DNA of 64,000 bases from Euglena gracilis (Eukaryota > Euglenida > Euglenophyceae > Euglenales): contig CP154954.1 in NCBI GenBank assembly GCA_039621445.1, forward strand, positions 59,168,701 to 59,232,700, in the 5' to 3' direction. Positions within the stretch are counted from its first letter, which is position 1. The number at the start of each line of letters is the position of its first letter. Position numbers and translations under genes: made by a program. Positions 28,367 through 42,400 of the stretch are shown here, one piece after another. The notes beneath the pieces were generated by a model. That model did no database searches, was not told where the DNA came from, and saw only the letters and a list, made by a program, of their open reading frames with translations.

Positions 28367-28590
28367 ATGTCCCCCGGGGGGTCGCCGAGTGCATCCGTGG
28401 GCCTGGCTCCTCTGCTGCGCGTGGGGCTGGTCCTGTGCGCCGGGCAAGCCTCAATGGATGTCCGGGCCCCCCGCCGACCCAGGCGCTCCCCAGACGGAGC
28501 CCTGGACAGCACGCGCGTTCATTTGCACATGATATGTTCCCGACGAACCCCGTACGCACCGTTGGCGCACAGCTTCAAGAGGGACAATAG
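28367..28590 (+). CDS. Candidate first exon with signal or anchor segment
   Basis: GC-rich frame beginning MSPGGSPSASVGLAPLL, continuing RVGLVLCAGQASMDVRAP, then a basic stretch. It is about 75 codons to the approximate end. The hydrophobic SVGLAPLLRVGLVLCAG stretch followed by RAPRRPRR looks like a signal peptide or type II anchor. A pyrimidine-rich run and TTCAG lie 40 bp upstream, a plausible trans-splice acceptor. No continuation was identified; it may be a separate gene or an alternative 5' end of gene 3. Confidence 0.35.
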
Positions 28591-30292
28591 AAATGTCTTG
28601 GCACAGCTTTGTCCAGACTGGTTAGTAAAGGTTTGTTATCGGGTCATTTTTTGAAGTATTGGTTTGTTTGTTTTCCCCCAAAAAATTGGCAACCCTAAAC
28701 TAAATTCGCCCCCAATCCCAGCAAATGACATAGGAGAGGGGTCCGACCCCCCCCATGCTCTAAACAAGAGGGCCCAAACCAATACCCAACCTATTTGAAT
28801 GTGTTTTGCTCTCTCCGATGAGATTACGTTGGAAAGTGCGATGTGCAACAACTACTCGCGGTGCAGAATTAGAAGTTGGGATAGGGATATGGTTTGGATC
28901 TAGATTTTTCAGCCTAAATTAGGCCTAATTAATTATTATATTTGGGACAAATTTGGTTAATTTTGGCCAAACGATCAAGCCCTCACAATAACCGTTCTCA
29001 ACAGCAGCGAGCCTGACCCAACAGAACTCGCCAACAAATGTCGATGAATCCTGTCATCGGGTGCCCTATGGAAAGGAGACACCCAAAAGTATCCCTTTGT
29101 GACCCAGTAGACTGCCAAACAAACGTATTGCACATGATTTTGCTTTCATTTTCACTGAAACTGAATTAGTTTTCCTTCCATTTTTGCAGTCGAATTTCAG
29201 ACCGGTGGATACATCAAGCATTTTATGGCGTCTGATTTGTTCTCGTGACAGGTGGGTGGTCAAAAAAAATCACCAGAAGCCCTGCAGCTCTACAGGTTGA
29301 CACCCTCCCCCCAAAGACCCCCCTAATTGTCAGGTGCACATTCTTCTCCAGTTTTTTTTCTCAAGGTTTAGTGGGGATGATGGCGACCGAAGTTTGCAAG
29401 GCAGCAAGGCACTTGGGGGGCAACAGAAGGAGCTAAAGCGGAAGGGGGGATTCAAGGGGGGGATTCAAACCATCAATGAACCTGGGGGAATAGGGTTTGT
29501 GCCGCTGGAAATGGCTGGTTGAGGACTGATTGTTTTTTTCCGGTGTCTTGTGATGTCCATACATGGATGGAATCCTACTGAAGCTTTGAGACAAGGCAAA
29601 TGAAAAAGTGTCTAAATACATCTTGCACAATGGCATTCTGGAAATGGCTCCCCAAATTGGTGCACATCTGCTCTATCAGAGTGTTTGAAACCCGATGACA
29701 TCAGGTTTTCTATTTCTTCATTGCATGGGAAGGTTTTCAATTTACTCACAACCCGAACATTTCACTGGTCCAGGTGCGTCGCTTCAGCGAAGAAAACCAC
29801 ATCTCCCGGGGAGCCGTGCCCAACCAGCCATCAGCCTTTTTCTAGCCTCGCCGCATCGACGATGATTTTAATTGTTTTGCAGATGGCCGGTCAGTGAGTT
29901 TTTCGCTTTGGGGGATACACAAATGGGTTGGATTTAAGCTGGTCAGGGCAAAACTTTGGTCAAAAAATCGATTTCTATGCATAATTGGCAGTTTTGTGAG
30001 GGATATTTTTGCAGTGTCGATGTTTTGGTACCACTTCGACCCCCAGTAGGACTTAGTTCCAGCCCTGGGATCCCCATAGGGGGAGGGGGTCAGCCACGTT
30101 CCAGTCAGCCCAATTGTTTAGCCTCTGAGCTGGAGTCGTCCAGGTCGTCCCCACACCCTGAGACAAAAAACATATTATCATTTGGAGATATAGTCCAACG
30201 CAATTGTATCTCCATTTTTTCCCCGCCATTGTGAAAATGGAAAAATATCTTTCAGTCTTTCACTCTTTTCACAGATTTTTATTTGTTTTGAC

Positions 30293-30301
30293 AGCTCACT
30301 A
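30293..30301 (+). promoter_or_regulatory. Possible spliced-leader trans-splice acceptor
   Basis: T-rich TTTTTATTTGTTTTGACAG ends just 15-20 bases before the ATG at 30316. That is the expected layout of a trans-splice acceptor in euglenozoan genes. No leader sequence is encoded here, so this is inference. Confidence 0.35.
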
Positions 30302-30315
30302 AGTTTGCGACGATT

Positions 30316-30458
30316 ATGGAAGACCCGACGTATGACTCGCTCTCGCCCAATTCACCGCGGCAGAACAGTGGGAGCGGCGTCTTCTCCTCCCCGTCCCCCC
30401 AGACGGCATCTTCTCACTGTGCCCCGCTTTCAGCTGAATCACATGGCTTGCGGCCAGT
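30316..30458 (+). CDS. Gene 3 exon 1
   Basis: ATG start; reads [20 protein letters not shown] then [20 protein letters not shown]. It is Ser/Pro-rich and lacks a signal peptide, as in the cytosolic tail of a type II protein. The donor GTGTCA after 30458 was chosen because phase 2 fits the next exon. Confidence 0.65.
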
Positions 30459-32337
30459 GTGTCACGGTGATTGTGCTGCAATACAATGGTGTTAGCGTAA
30501 AGTCAGTGCATTTCCGCAATTCCCCTGAGCCCACGAAAAATTGGCCCATATTTGCTGTCTACTGTCACACAAGAAGCATTTTTTTTGGCACTGAGCTTTG
30601 CGAACATGATTGGTGAATTATGGTTGAATGTGTGGCATATTTCTTTCGTGTTTTGTGGCATGTATTTGGTATTCCCGGGTGGATTGAAGTGCTTACGCAA
30701 CGCTGCTGGAGATGCCGCCTGCTGCTGGGGTCATGGGTCGTGGCTTGGGGCGCCCTCGCGGGGCTCGCAGTGAGGCGTTGCGCAGCAAGCTGCGGACCTG
30801 CTTCCCCATCTGCCACATCATCGGGCTCTTGTTGATGGGCATAGCCATCTCGTTCAGACCTTTTTCCAACCTTCGTCCTAACCCATGCAGATGATGTCTC
30901 TCTCCCAGCAAAATCCGAAGATGTCAGCACTTTTGATCTGAATTCATTTCCGGAGCTAATTCTTTCATGTGATGTTTTGCAATAAATCAAATTCAAATTT
31001 CAATGATTATTTAAATGGTCTTAAATCATCCCCCTGGCAAAGGAGCTAAGTGAGCTAAGTGAGCGTTTTACACAGCCCCCCTCACTCGGACCACCCACCA
31101 GCAGGGCTGTACGGCAATCCCAAAACTTTGTGGGTGGTGTGGGTGAGGTTGACCCCTCCCCCCAGCCCCATCCTGGTGGGTGGGGGTCCAACCCCCCCAT
31201 CAGAAATCCTGCACTTCCGGGATGCCGACTTTTTGGTCAGAATTTTTTCTTCTGTGCCGAAGGATTTTTTCCTGCACGGGTGTTGTGGTGGGTGGGGGGG
31301 GGGTCGAACCCCATCTCCCGGGTGGGGGGTCGACCCCCCCACCAAGCCTTCCCGTGCAACCCTGGCCATCACCCCCCCCCGCCGCGGGGTGCAATCCCCC
31401 CTGCTTCGGGCCGGTGCAGGGGTGGGTGCATTACCCCCAGAACCAAATGTTCTTCCCAGGCACTGGGAAAAAATAAAATCTTGCCCACATTTTTTGGCCC
31501 TTTTTCCGCAAAAAAAAATGTGCGAGGAAGTCCCATTTACAATGTTTTTGGCCCGAAGATTTTTCCCGTGCTGTGGGTGCATTCTCCTTGCGCCGGGAGG
31601 GGGGTTCGGACCCCTTCAGGGGGCGGGTCCAGACCCCCCCCACACCTCTCCCCTCACACCTTGCCCCCTGGTCCAGACCCCAAAAAGGCCTGGCCGTGGT
31701 GCCGTTTGTGTTCGGCCTGGGGCTGCAGTACAACGCCCGCACCAAGCCCAGCAACGTGACCATCAGCAACCTGCAGCTGTTCGTCGACGGCGAGCCGTAT
31801 GTGGTGCGCGGCGTGGCCTTCAGCCCCATTCCGAAGCCCACGGAGGCGTTTGCAGTGGAAGGGAGAGGGTTTCGTTGGCCCCATCTTCCTGAAACTGGGA
31901 GTTGTTTTCGGATGACCGATCCCGTTTCTTTTGCTCCAAGCCAGAGGAAAAATGCTGACTCTGGCGCCAAACTCCAACGTTAATTTCTGTTTTTTTTTTT
32001 GCTTTTAAACAGTCTGAGAATTGTTTATTTTGCTAAGACTGACTCACAGGGAGCTGCGGCCAACCTTCCTTTGCCGTTTTCTTGTATTTTGAAAGATTTG
32101 AAGAAAATACACTTTTTTTTTATGCTTTACTATGCCAACGTTTTTTTTTTCACCAGAATTTTAAGTTTACCCAGCTTACGTTTGCTCGAAGAAGTAAAAA
32201 ATCTTTGAAACTCCACACACAGAACGGAACGATTGTATTATTATTGTAATGTATTTTCAAAAAAAATAAAAAGCATCTGGTATAAGGTGCAGTATTGATA
32301 TCTCACACAAACAAACAAACAAACACACACACACGCG

Positions 32338-32374
<37 letters not shown>

Positions 32375-35300
32375 GCACCCAACGAATGACGAAAGCAAAT
32401 GATATTATTTCGGTTTTTTTTTCTATTCGTAATATTAGTGTCCCTTTTTTGAGTGACAAGTATCGTCATTTTTTCTTCTTGAAATCCAACACTGACCCGG
32501 AGGGTACAAACACCACCCGTGGCTGCGGGTTCCGACGGGACGAAGGACCCCTTCGGGGACTACTTTGGGGACCGGGAGGCCTCCCTCGGGCCGCTGCTGT
32601 TCCAGGGGGAGAACTTCTGGGACGCGCTGTACAAGAAGTTTGCCAAAACGCAGAAGCCAACGATGGAGTACCGTCCAGGGCTTTCCCCCTGCCTTCGAGG
32701 TGCCTTCGTTTTCTCACGCCGGCATTGTTTGTCGGTCATTTCCCCCCGCAGATGGGTGTTGGTGAAATGACTTTGCCGGTGAACCGAGGCTTGCCAATCA
32801 TCAGCAATCATGTTTGTTGCCCATCAAATCCGCCTCTCAACTATTTCGGGGTGCTTGTTTTGTTTGGAATCAGAGGCATTCCATGCAGCTGAGTGGTTGT
32901 GCCGGTGCCAGTGCAGCATGGAAGAAAACCCCTGGTAACACCTGCAAGAAATGGCAAAGACTTTCAACGTCCTCAGGATTTACAACCAAAGCCATGGTCC
33001 TTGTGAGTTTCCCCTGTATTTTCTGAAATGGTGGAGGTGGGCAAGCAAAGGAAATGTTGACGGCTGTAGTCCGGTGCTTCATAAGCAGACACACAGGTCA
33101 AAAAAAAAAACGAAAAATCAGTGCAGGACACAGAAATAATGTGTCAGAAAATGCGAAACGAGATTCAGATGTCAGTCAACACGGTGTGCGTCCCAGATTC
33201 CGACCTGTTCCCCCACGGTGTGGGCAGGGGGGTTGTCCTGTGGCTTGTTCCAGCCTCCAAGCTGTATTGCCCCCCCCCCCCCCAGTTGTTAAGGGATGCC
33301 CCGGTGGAAAGATTTTACCGCCTGCTCGAGAATGGTTGCCCAGACCGGGCACCCAAAACCTCCGTGACCCATCCCTCCCCCGGGGTCTTAACCAGCCCAG
33401 ACTTGCACCCACTGACTTGTTGGTTGGCAACCTTCAGGGGGGAAGGGTGGGACTACCGCAGCGATGAGTGGCTCCAACGCTGTCACCACAACGTCGCCAG
33501 GGCTTCACGCCTTGTCATTCCCGGCCATTCCCACGGGACCATGAGGCCAACCTGTGGAAGGACCACCAGGACTTTCTGGACCTGTGTGTGAAGTACGGCA
33601 TCATGGTCATCCTCGCCTTCCCGATGGACTCCACCCAGGGCTTCTTTTTGAGGTGACAGCAGGAAGGGAGGGCAAATGGACAAATGGACAATTGGACAAA
33701 TGGCAGCAGGATCAGGCGCAGACTCTTTGGACCTGGTTCGACCCTGAGTCGGGCCGGGCCCAGTTCCTGCCCGGGATGGTCAGCCAACAGCCTTTTTCCA
33801 GCCAGCCCAAATTTTCCAGCCTCTGAGCTGCCCCCCCCCCCCACGGAGTTAATAAGCGCCCTGGCGTGTGCCATCCCAGTTTTGTGAATTTCCCAAAACA
33901 TTCATTTTGACCCCGACCCCGTGCTTTTTGACGCGAACAATTCTCCTGTACCCGTCAGCAGGAATGACCATTTAAACAAAATGTGTTGGGTTGTAATTAG
34001 TACCACCCTTGGTAGCACAACCCTGGGCACCAGGGGGTGGTCAAAGAGGTCTGATCCCACCACGTACGCCGACCTGACCGACACCACAACCGTGAAGACG
34101 TTGGAGAAAAACTTCCGGCTCATGATCCGGAAGCACAAGCGCCACCCGGCCATCCTGATGTGGGCCATCGGCAACGAGCCCAACACGGCGTCGGCCGGGG
34201 CGGCCGCGGCGGCCGCGAAACGGGCCACCGTTTCATTTGTGCTCTGGAGCTTTGTTGACCGGCCACTGCCGCTGGGCACCTGAGCGGGGGCAAGCGTCTA
34301 ACGTATGGCCGGGCGCTCTGGTTAAAGGCTTGGGTGTTGGTTAGGTATAGGGTCAGGGGTTGGGTCAGGAGAAATGTAAAATCTGGGAGGGGGTGGCAGG
34401 CATGGTCCGATGTGAGCAGAGTGTCCGGGGTTTAGGGTGAAGGGGGTACCTGAGATCCATTTTTGACAAGGGACAAAATTTTTCGGCCTGTTTGTGCAAA
34501 AAAATGCACATTTTTTTGGCACGCATACAAACTGACACGCACAGCCACACCCAAGGACCGCGGCTCGAGTGAAATCCGCCATGGCTGTTGGGGCCCCGCG
34601 GCCAGCGTTCCAGTCCCAGCTCTCCTCCTATTTCGACGTCGTCAACTCCCTGGCCACCATTCGGGACGAGGAGGAGGGGGCCAGCGGGTACCGGAAGCAC
34701 CCGATGCTGGTCCCCGCCCTGGGGCCGGCTGTCTGCTGCTCGTCTGTCCCATGCTGCGGCACCGTTTGCGGTGAAAAAAATTGAATGGGACACCAGGGTA
34801 GAATTACTGGATTGCTGAAAGATTTGCAAAACACAGATACACGGACGGATTTTTTTTGGAAAATTTTTGTACCGGATTTGGCAGATTTCCACAGATGCGG
34901 ACCCCACACAGAAATATTGATGAATCCTCCAGCATCCAATTTCGATGCTGCTATTCAACTGCATATTTCGCAGTGTCCCGTTATTTGTAGCGAGGCGTGT
35001 GGGTCCAATCACTGCAGGCTCGATTTTCCCAATTTTGATCCCTGTGATCAGTGACAACGGGCGGGGGCAGCGGGTGGAGAGCAGTGGGTGTACCGCTGGG
35101 TTGGTCGGTGCGCCATTTGGCCCCATTGCCTCCGCTCTTTGCCTTATGCCAGCCGGCTCCTGACAGTATGGCTGACAGTGATTTCGCGACGTCGGTCAAC
35201 ACGTACGACACCGGCTCCTTCGACGTGTGGGGCGTGCAGCCCTACCGCGGCTCCAGCTTCGGCTCGCTGTTCGAGGAGTACACCAGCAGCAAGCCCCTCC

Positions 35301-38300
35301 TGATCTCGGAGTTCGGGCTGGACGCGTATTACACCCGAGGCTGTGATGAAACCCCCTCCATCTGCTTCAGTTTCGTTTCAAAGCTGTTTTTCAAATTGTA
35401 TTTGCTTCTCTTTCGGCCGTGCCTCCCAGAGCAACTGTCGTTCGAAAGGGTTCTGCTCCTCTGGGGTTATAAACTGGTGGACGCACGGCCTGCAATTCCA
35501 ATTTTTTTGTTCTCTTGTTTTGGGTGGAAGACCTGAAGGCAGCAGATGGACAAGAATCGCGAAATGTTTCTCACAGAAACACAAAATTTGTTCCACAAAA
35601 AGTCAAAAATGTTGCTGCCCAGGCTGCCCCCTTGTTCCATTGTCCCATAAGCTTTCCCTCTGAGCTTCCCCCAGCCCAAGCATCGGGGCATTTCAATTTA
35701 AAAAAGGTTGCAAGTGTCCCAGGTTGATCAGGTCCTGTTTGGTTGACACATTCACATTGTCAGTTGCATTTGAACTCAATGTCACTGCTTCAGCCACTTT
35801 TAGCCCTGACGAGCCACATATTTTGGGACCTGTCTGGACCTGAGTCCAAAATTTTGGGGTCCTCCAAAACCCCAAAATAAGACCCCCTCCATAAATAAGA
35901 CCCCGCCCCCCTGGTGGCACAAAGCGCCGAAGACGATAAGCTTTTTCCAAAATTTTCACCAAAAATTTCCAAAAGAACCAATTTTATACACAAAATGATG
36001 GAATTTTTAGAATTTTCAGATTCTTGAAGTGCAAAAAATATGCTAAATGTCGATTTACACCAATTGACACATGGCGTGAAGCGCCGAAGGAAAAAAATTA
36101 GCGCTCTTGGAAACCTGAAAATGGTGTTTTTTTTTGGGCCCTGGTCAGTCAAAAAAAATCCAAAAATAAGACCCCCCCCCAAAAATAAGACCCCCCTTGA
36201 GGTTTCCAGCAACAGGAACAGACCCAAAAATAAGACCTGGGTCTTGTTCTGGGGGGGTTTAGGGTGTGTTGGTCTGCCAGACCCCTCCCCCCAGGAGCAC
36301 AAGGGCTTTGGGTCCCCCACCAGAGCACCGAGGCAGGGTTTTGAGTGTCCATATCCGGTGAGTGCCTCATAAATCATAGGCTCTTTGACAGTTACCAGGC
36401 AGAGACCCGCACAGTTCCTCGTGGTCTGGCCGAAAAAAACCGAAAACAAAACAAAACTGACAGATGAAGAAATAAAACCCATTCCAAAGCTGTTCACCCC
36501 GACCCCCCCCCCCAGCCCAATGAAAATGATGGCTATGCCATCTCCCCGGCGTCCAAGTGACAACCCTCCTCGGGGGTTTGCCATGAGAGGTAGAAACTTT
36601 GGAGGTGGCGCCGCCGGCTGTGGTCGCCACGGACCATTTTGGTGGCGCTCCAGGCCCTGTCCCCCGCAAACTTCCACGGCTGGGGCTATTTAAGGGCATT
36701 GGGTTGAGGTCAACGTTCTCTTGCAAACAGTTTAGCCATTGCCTCACCAAGGTCTTCGCGTCGGCCTCCATCCCTGAAACCAAAGAGACCAGGGTTAGTG
36801 CATAAGGGGGACCCAGTCACACTTGATGGTGTGCTCTTACTTGCAGTTACCGTAGTTGGGCTTGCCGGACATGCACACTCAGTGCATGACCGTTGACAAC
36901 CGTGCTTGTCCTTGAGGAGAGTTTTCTTGGGAATGTTCTTGGACACCAAAAATGACTCCCCCCAAATTGTGGTCCCTTAACCCCCCGTCCGCCTGCTTCG
37001 CCTCAAGGGCAGGCGGGCAGAGTTTGACGTGAGCCCTTGTGTACGGGGTGAAGGTGGGTGCCCCCCCCCCCTTACAGACTGGACCATCGCCTGCCAAGGG
37101 ACATCTGCACTGGCCCCTGCGACCCCCCCCCCCAGAGGTTAAATTTTCCTTCCGGCGCGAAGTTTTAGTATGTGTGACTTTTTTTTTTGCACAAAGTCTC
37201 CCCAAAAATGGCGTTTTCGACCGATTTTTTGGGGGTATAAAATTTCACAAATCAAAAATCGGTCAACCCGGGTCGGACTCCCACCTGACCCTTTTGTCAA
37301 ACCTTGTGGGTGGGTCCCCCTCAGGTCCATTGTAAATCCCTAGGCATGACATTTTCTCAGGGGGATGTGGTGGGGCAACAGCTCAGCTGAAATGGGTTAG
37401 AAAAAAAACTTCTGCCATCTCGTTCCTGATTCTCACGAGGGACTCCAAAGGAAGTTTTGGGCAACTACAAATCAGTTTCAATTTTTATGCACTTTTTCTG
37501 CCTTCTATATTTTTCTACTTGTTAATATTTTCAAGTGTAAATGTATGAGTTTTTTTTTAGTTGCATATTCAATGAACAAAGTTTGTGGAAAGTCTGGTGG
37601 CTTGTATGCCGCAATGCAGACAAGGCTGCGGTTGGCCGCCATGTACATACATTGCAGCCTCGTGGGCGACACTGGAGTGCCAGTGTACTGCCTCAGCTTT
37701 GGGACCACCAACGTCGTGGAGGGGGCGAAGCTGCAGAGCTCGGTCCTTGTGGACCTGTCATATGAGATGGACGCAGAGAACTCGCACCGCAGCGGCAGCA
37801 AGTTCTTCATCGCGGGGCTGATCCGTCAAGGCAACAACGGGCAGTACGATGTGACAGCCGGGTTTGGGCTGATCGAGTACTCCCTGGGGCGCCTTCAAAT
37901 TACACGGTTGCTCTATTTTTTTCCATTCATGTCCCCGGGATTTGAATTCCTTTTAACTCTCTGCCAGCGTACCCCACCTCTAGGTCCCATGACCGACATA
38001 TGTTCAATGTCCCCCCCCCCACCCTCATCAGAGGACATCTTTTCGGAGGTTTGGCCTGTCCGTGGAACAGTCCGCAGAGCCGATTTTCGGAAATCCAAAC
38101 ACGCTACCAGTTCCTTATATTTGGGGGATTTTTTTGCACACAGAGAGACACCAGCGCAGTCAATTTTCAATTTGGTGTCAGTCTAGGTCTGGTCACCTTC
38201 TTCACTTTTGCTTTGGTCATCCACCTTCTGGCTGATCTGAGGTGATGCTGATCTCAATCAGCATCACTTCACCGCCCCCCCCCCCCCCCCCCCCTGTCTC

Positions 38301-39418
38301 CTCCCTCTCTCCCACCCCGGGTTGTCCCAGCCTCTCTCTTCCTTTCCAGACTATCGCCTGTCACCATTTCCGCCTGTCTCTCGTTCTCCTCTTCGCCTCT
38401 ATCGCCTTGGACAGTCACTTCCTCCAGACCAGAGGGGGGAATTGAAACTACTTTCCTCTGCACCACATTTAGCCTATGCTTTGGGGGAGGTGTATTTCCC
38501 TGGTGTGTGTGAAGACATGCATATGTTGAATAGAACAACAGGAAAGAAGATGAAACCAACCAACCAACCAACCAACCAACCAACCAACCAACCAACCAAC
38601 CAACCAACCAACCAACCAACCAACCAACCAACCAACCAACCAACCAACCAACCAACCAACCAACCAACCAACCAACCAATCAAGCAAGTAAACAAGTAAA
38701 CAAATAAACAAACAAATTAATAATGAATGCACCAATAACTGAGGGGAATGGATGCATGAATATCTGAGTGCGCTGTTTAACTGACTAATGCCGGTGGATC
38801 ATTCCATTGCTTAACACCTGTCCCACCCCACCCCACGGGTGGGGGGTGTCTGACTGGTTATTTCAGAGTGGCTGACTAGTTTTCTGGCCAAGAACCCGGG
38901 GGGGGGGGGTAGGCCTGAAAATGAAAAGTGGCTGGCCTGGCGCCGAAGGCGCCGTACTTTTTTTGGAATTTTTAAGACTTTTTGACATTTTCATTGCCTC
39001 CTGCTCATCATTCAAGGGTGGCCGATCCCCCCCGGGGGAAGTAAGTGACTGACTGGTTTTTTTGGGAAAAAGTGACTGACTGGTTTTTTCAGAGTGGAAA
39101 GTGACCCCCCCCCCCCGGGGTCGCTACAAAATGGTATGGTCTGGATCCCCCCATTCTGTGACCGCTGCCCAGCCGTTGACAGCTTCTTGCGCAAGGTCCT
39201 GTACACGTTCGTGGCCTCCGACATGGTCGCCGGCACCATCACCTGGAACTTCGCCAGCGGCTCCGTCACCCTCAGCTTCGCCCCGCAGACCTCAATCGGC
39301 ACCACCTTTGCTACGGGCTCGCCACTGTCCACGGCCAGTGCCACCATGTCCGATGCTGCCGTGGCCAGGAGCTTTTCCATTTGCGGGAGTGCGGATGTGT
39401 GTGTGTGTGTGTGTGTGG

Positions 39419-39449
<31 letters not shown>

Positions 39450-42400
39450 TGAGTTTGTGGAGTTTGCACCTGCCCCCATGTCTAAGCACCATCGTTGCCT
39501 AAGCACTATCCCCCCCCAGTTCTGACCCATCTTTTTAAAGGTCATCTTCTCGGGAAGGCTTCTTTTGTGTACGTTTTTCAGAGAAATTTCTTGAAAGTTT
39601 CGAAGATTTGGAAGTTTCTGAAGCCTGGTTTGGTGAGATATTGTGCATTTTTTTTGCACCCAAGTGCCTGTAAGTGCAACACTGGACCACCAATTTAAGG
39701 GAACTTTTCCTTTTCAGCGCGAAGGGGGAATTTTTTTGCAGTCAAATTTCCCCCTCTTTTAAGCACCACCCCCCCTGGTCATATTTTGGCAAATTCAGCA
39801 CCCCCGGTTCTTACCATCTTTTCTGTGCTTAGACAAGAGGGGGGAGGGATGCTGTATGTGCGTGTGTGAATGTGTGTGTGCGTGCGCGTGTGTTTGTCTT
39901 GTGTGCGTGTGTGTGTGCGTGTGTCGGGGGGGTTCAGGGTGTTCTTTGTTTCGATGCAAGGAGGGTACCTGGTCCGGGGGGGGGGATTTCGCACTCCCAC
40001 TCTGGGGAGTGCTCAAAAATAGGTTTTTTAGGCACAACATCACGGTAACTCGCCTTGAGTTTTGGTCCGGACTGCCTTACTTTTCATTTTTGCAAATGCC
40101 AAAGGTAGGGGAAACGTTTTGGGGCAGGAGTTTTTAGGGCCTGTTCGGTCACAACCCCCCCCCCCCCCAGTCTTGACACTCGCCCAGACCGTTTTTGGGG
40201 GTCCCCCACCTGGGGTTTGGGGTCCGTCCTCAAGCAGGAAAACCCTCTGCCTACGACCCAGCTGCTGGAAGGACAAACGCCCCTCGTGATGGGCACCTCG
40301 GGTGGAGCAGGGCCCGGCTTGGCCTTAGCTTTGGCTTAGCGATGGAGCTGTGTGGTCTGTGGTCGGGATGACCCACGTGGTCTGCCCACGTATCAGTTCC
40401 GCCTCAAATGCCCGGGACACGTCAAATCAAAACATAAGAGAGGTGGGTTGGTCGTTCCCAGCCTGTCTCCATTCATGCATTCATGCATTCCTGGGGATAG
40501 AGGGGTTTTTCAGAGCGACTGACTGGCTTTTGGCCCCAAAGCCCCCCCACCTCAAGCCTCAAGGTGGCCAAAAACCAGCAGACCAACTTGTGCTGAGGGT
40601 GTTGGGGAAATATTTTGGCCAAAATCTGTTCTTAAAAATGGCCGACGCCCCTCCCCCCCCAGGGAGGGCGGGGTCGGGGCAGTGACTGGTGGTTGAAAGG
40701 TGACTGGTTTTCGAAGAGTGGGAGGGGGTCGGTCAAAGTCGAATGCCTCCATTCCTGCTGTTTTGGGGGCGGATGTTCGCCGAGTGGACCCTCTGGGGCC
40801 GGGACCAGGCACCTATGGCCGACCAGGGCCGACCAGGGCCGACTTGCATGTGGTTGGCCGACCGAAGGGGAATGGATGAAGGAATTCGGCAGCTTTCCCT
40901 CTGGAACAAGCACCTCTGATGATGCTGGGCGATGCAGGGCGATGGTGGGCAAGCACCTTTGGCGATGCAGGGCGATGCAGGGCGATGCGGGGATTTTTTT
41001 TGGATTTTTTGGATGCGGGGATTTTGGATGGCTGAAGTGGAGTTCATATTTGGGCCCACTGCTGGGTACACCTCTGTTGTCTTGTCCCTCCCTCCCCTGC
41101 AGACCACTCCAGCCTGCCCTTCATGTCGGCACGTGCCTCTGCCTCTGCTACCGTGCTGGACCTCTCCGTCCCCCTCCGGGAGGTGTGTGACTCCCCTGGA
41201 GCCGAAGGTATCGTGCCCCTGTTGCATACCTGCGTACAGCCTCCAGATTGGTGCTGTGTTCCTCCCTGGCTCGTCTGGCCTTCCCTGAGTGACTCCCTGG
41301 AGTGGATGCTCCAGTGGGAGAGGGAGGTTATGGGGGGAATCTTAAGTTGTGGGATAAACGGGCGACTGTGGTCACGGTTGTAGGCATGTGCATGATCATG
41401 TGCATCCGTGGATGCTTGTGGGGCATGTGAATCCGAGGATGCTTGTAGGGGTGCGCATACTGTGCACCCCTGATTGTTGGATGCCAGGATTGGCATCCAA
41501 CGAGCCGCAAATTTAATACGCAAAGTCGCGAGTTGGATGTCGAGGAAGGTTGGCTGGAGGCCAAGAAGCGGGACCCCCGGGAAGTGTGACCCCCCAAAGG
41601 CCTTTGCTGACCAGCGTCCTCTCCTTCAGTGGAGGAAGCTGCGCCGATGGATGCCCTGCCTCTCACCCGCGTGGCAGTGTGCCAGGGGTGTTTGGACAAG
41701 CTCGAGAGGGCAGAGGCCCAGTGACGCTGTCATTGACAGTGCTGTCACCTTGACCCTGACACTAACTTTCACCTCACCGTGACCGACTTTGTGCTTCCCT
41801 GTGTGGAAGATTTTCTCACAAATCTCCAGTTTTACACCCATTTTGGTCATTATGGACCAGTTTTTGCTAATTTGGGGGCTATTTGTCACTGATTTGGCAA
41901 ATATTGGGCTAATTTGGGTCAATCTGAGCATTTTTTTATGGCATTGTGGCCATTTTGCGCCCTTTTGGTAGTTTTGGGTCATTTTTCACAATCGTTTGTG
42001 GATTTTGTTGGCGTTTTTGGGTAATTTTTGGTTATTTCAAGCCATTTTAGGTCATTTTGGTGGCTTTTGGGGAGCTAATGGAGGCCTTATGGGGCATTTC
42101 CTTTTGATCTTGGCGAGACAATTCAGAAAATCATTGCATCCCTTCACACTTTTTCTGTGACGGATACCCCCACCTATGGCCGACTATTTGCCGACCAGGG
42201 CCGACCAGGGCCGACCAGGGCCGACCAGGGCCGACCAGAGCACCAAAATGGGAAGTGACCATAGGTGCCTGGCCGGGACCCCCCCCCCCCGGGCCGAGGG
42301 GCAGCCCGCCCTGGCGGCACACGCGCCTCAGCCTGGGCAACCTGTCCTTCGTGAAGAACAGCCTGCCGATGCTGAACACCAGCCTGGCCCCCGCCCAGGG

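Larger units (their letters stand above)
27608..30315. other. Region between genes 2 and 3
   Basis: Mostly C/G-homopolymer-rich and T-rich sequence with a short GTGTCAG tandem (27716-27747), a copy of the CAGCCTCTGAGCTGG repeat near 30091-30135, and the candidate exon at 28367. AT-rich from about 28880 to 29700, with no recognisable feature. Confidence 0.6.

Noticed and set aside
36385-36805. Frames over 36.4-36.8 kb as the exon following the nucleophile exon of gene 3
   Set aside because: No similarity to the expected segment and no consistent splice boundary.
38269-38735. Frames of repeated VGWL or NQPT
   Set aside because: Direct products of the (CCAA)n microsatellite.
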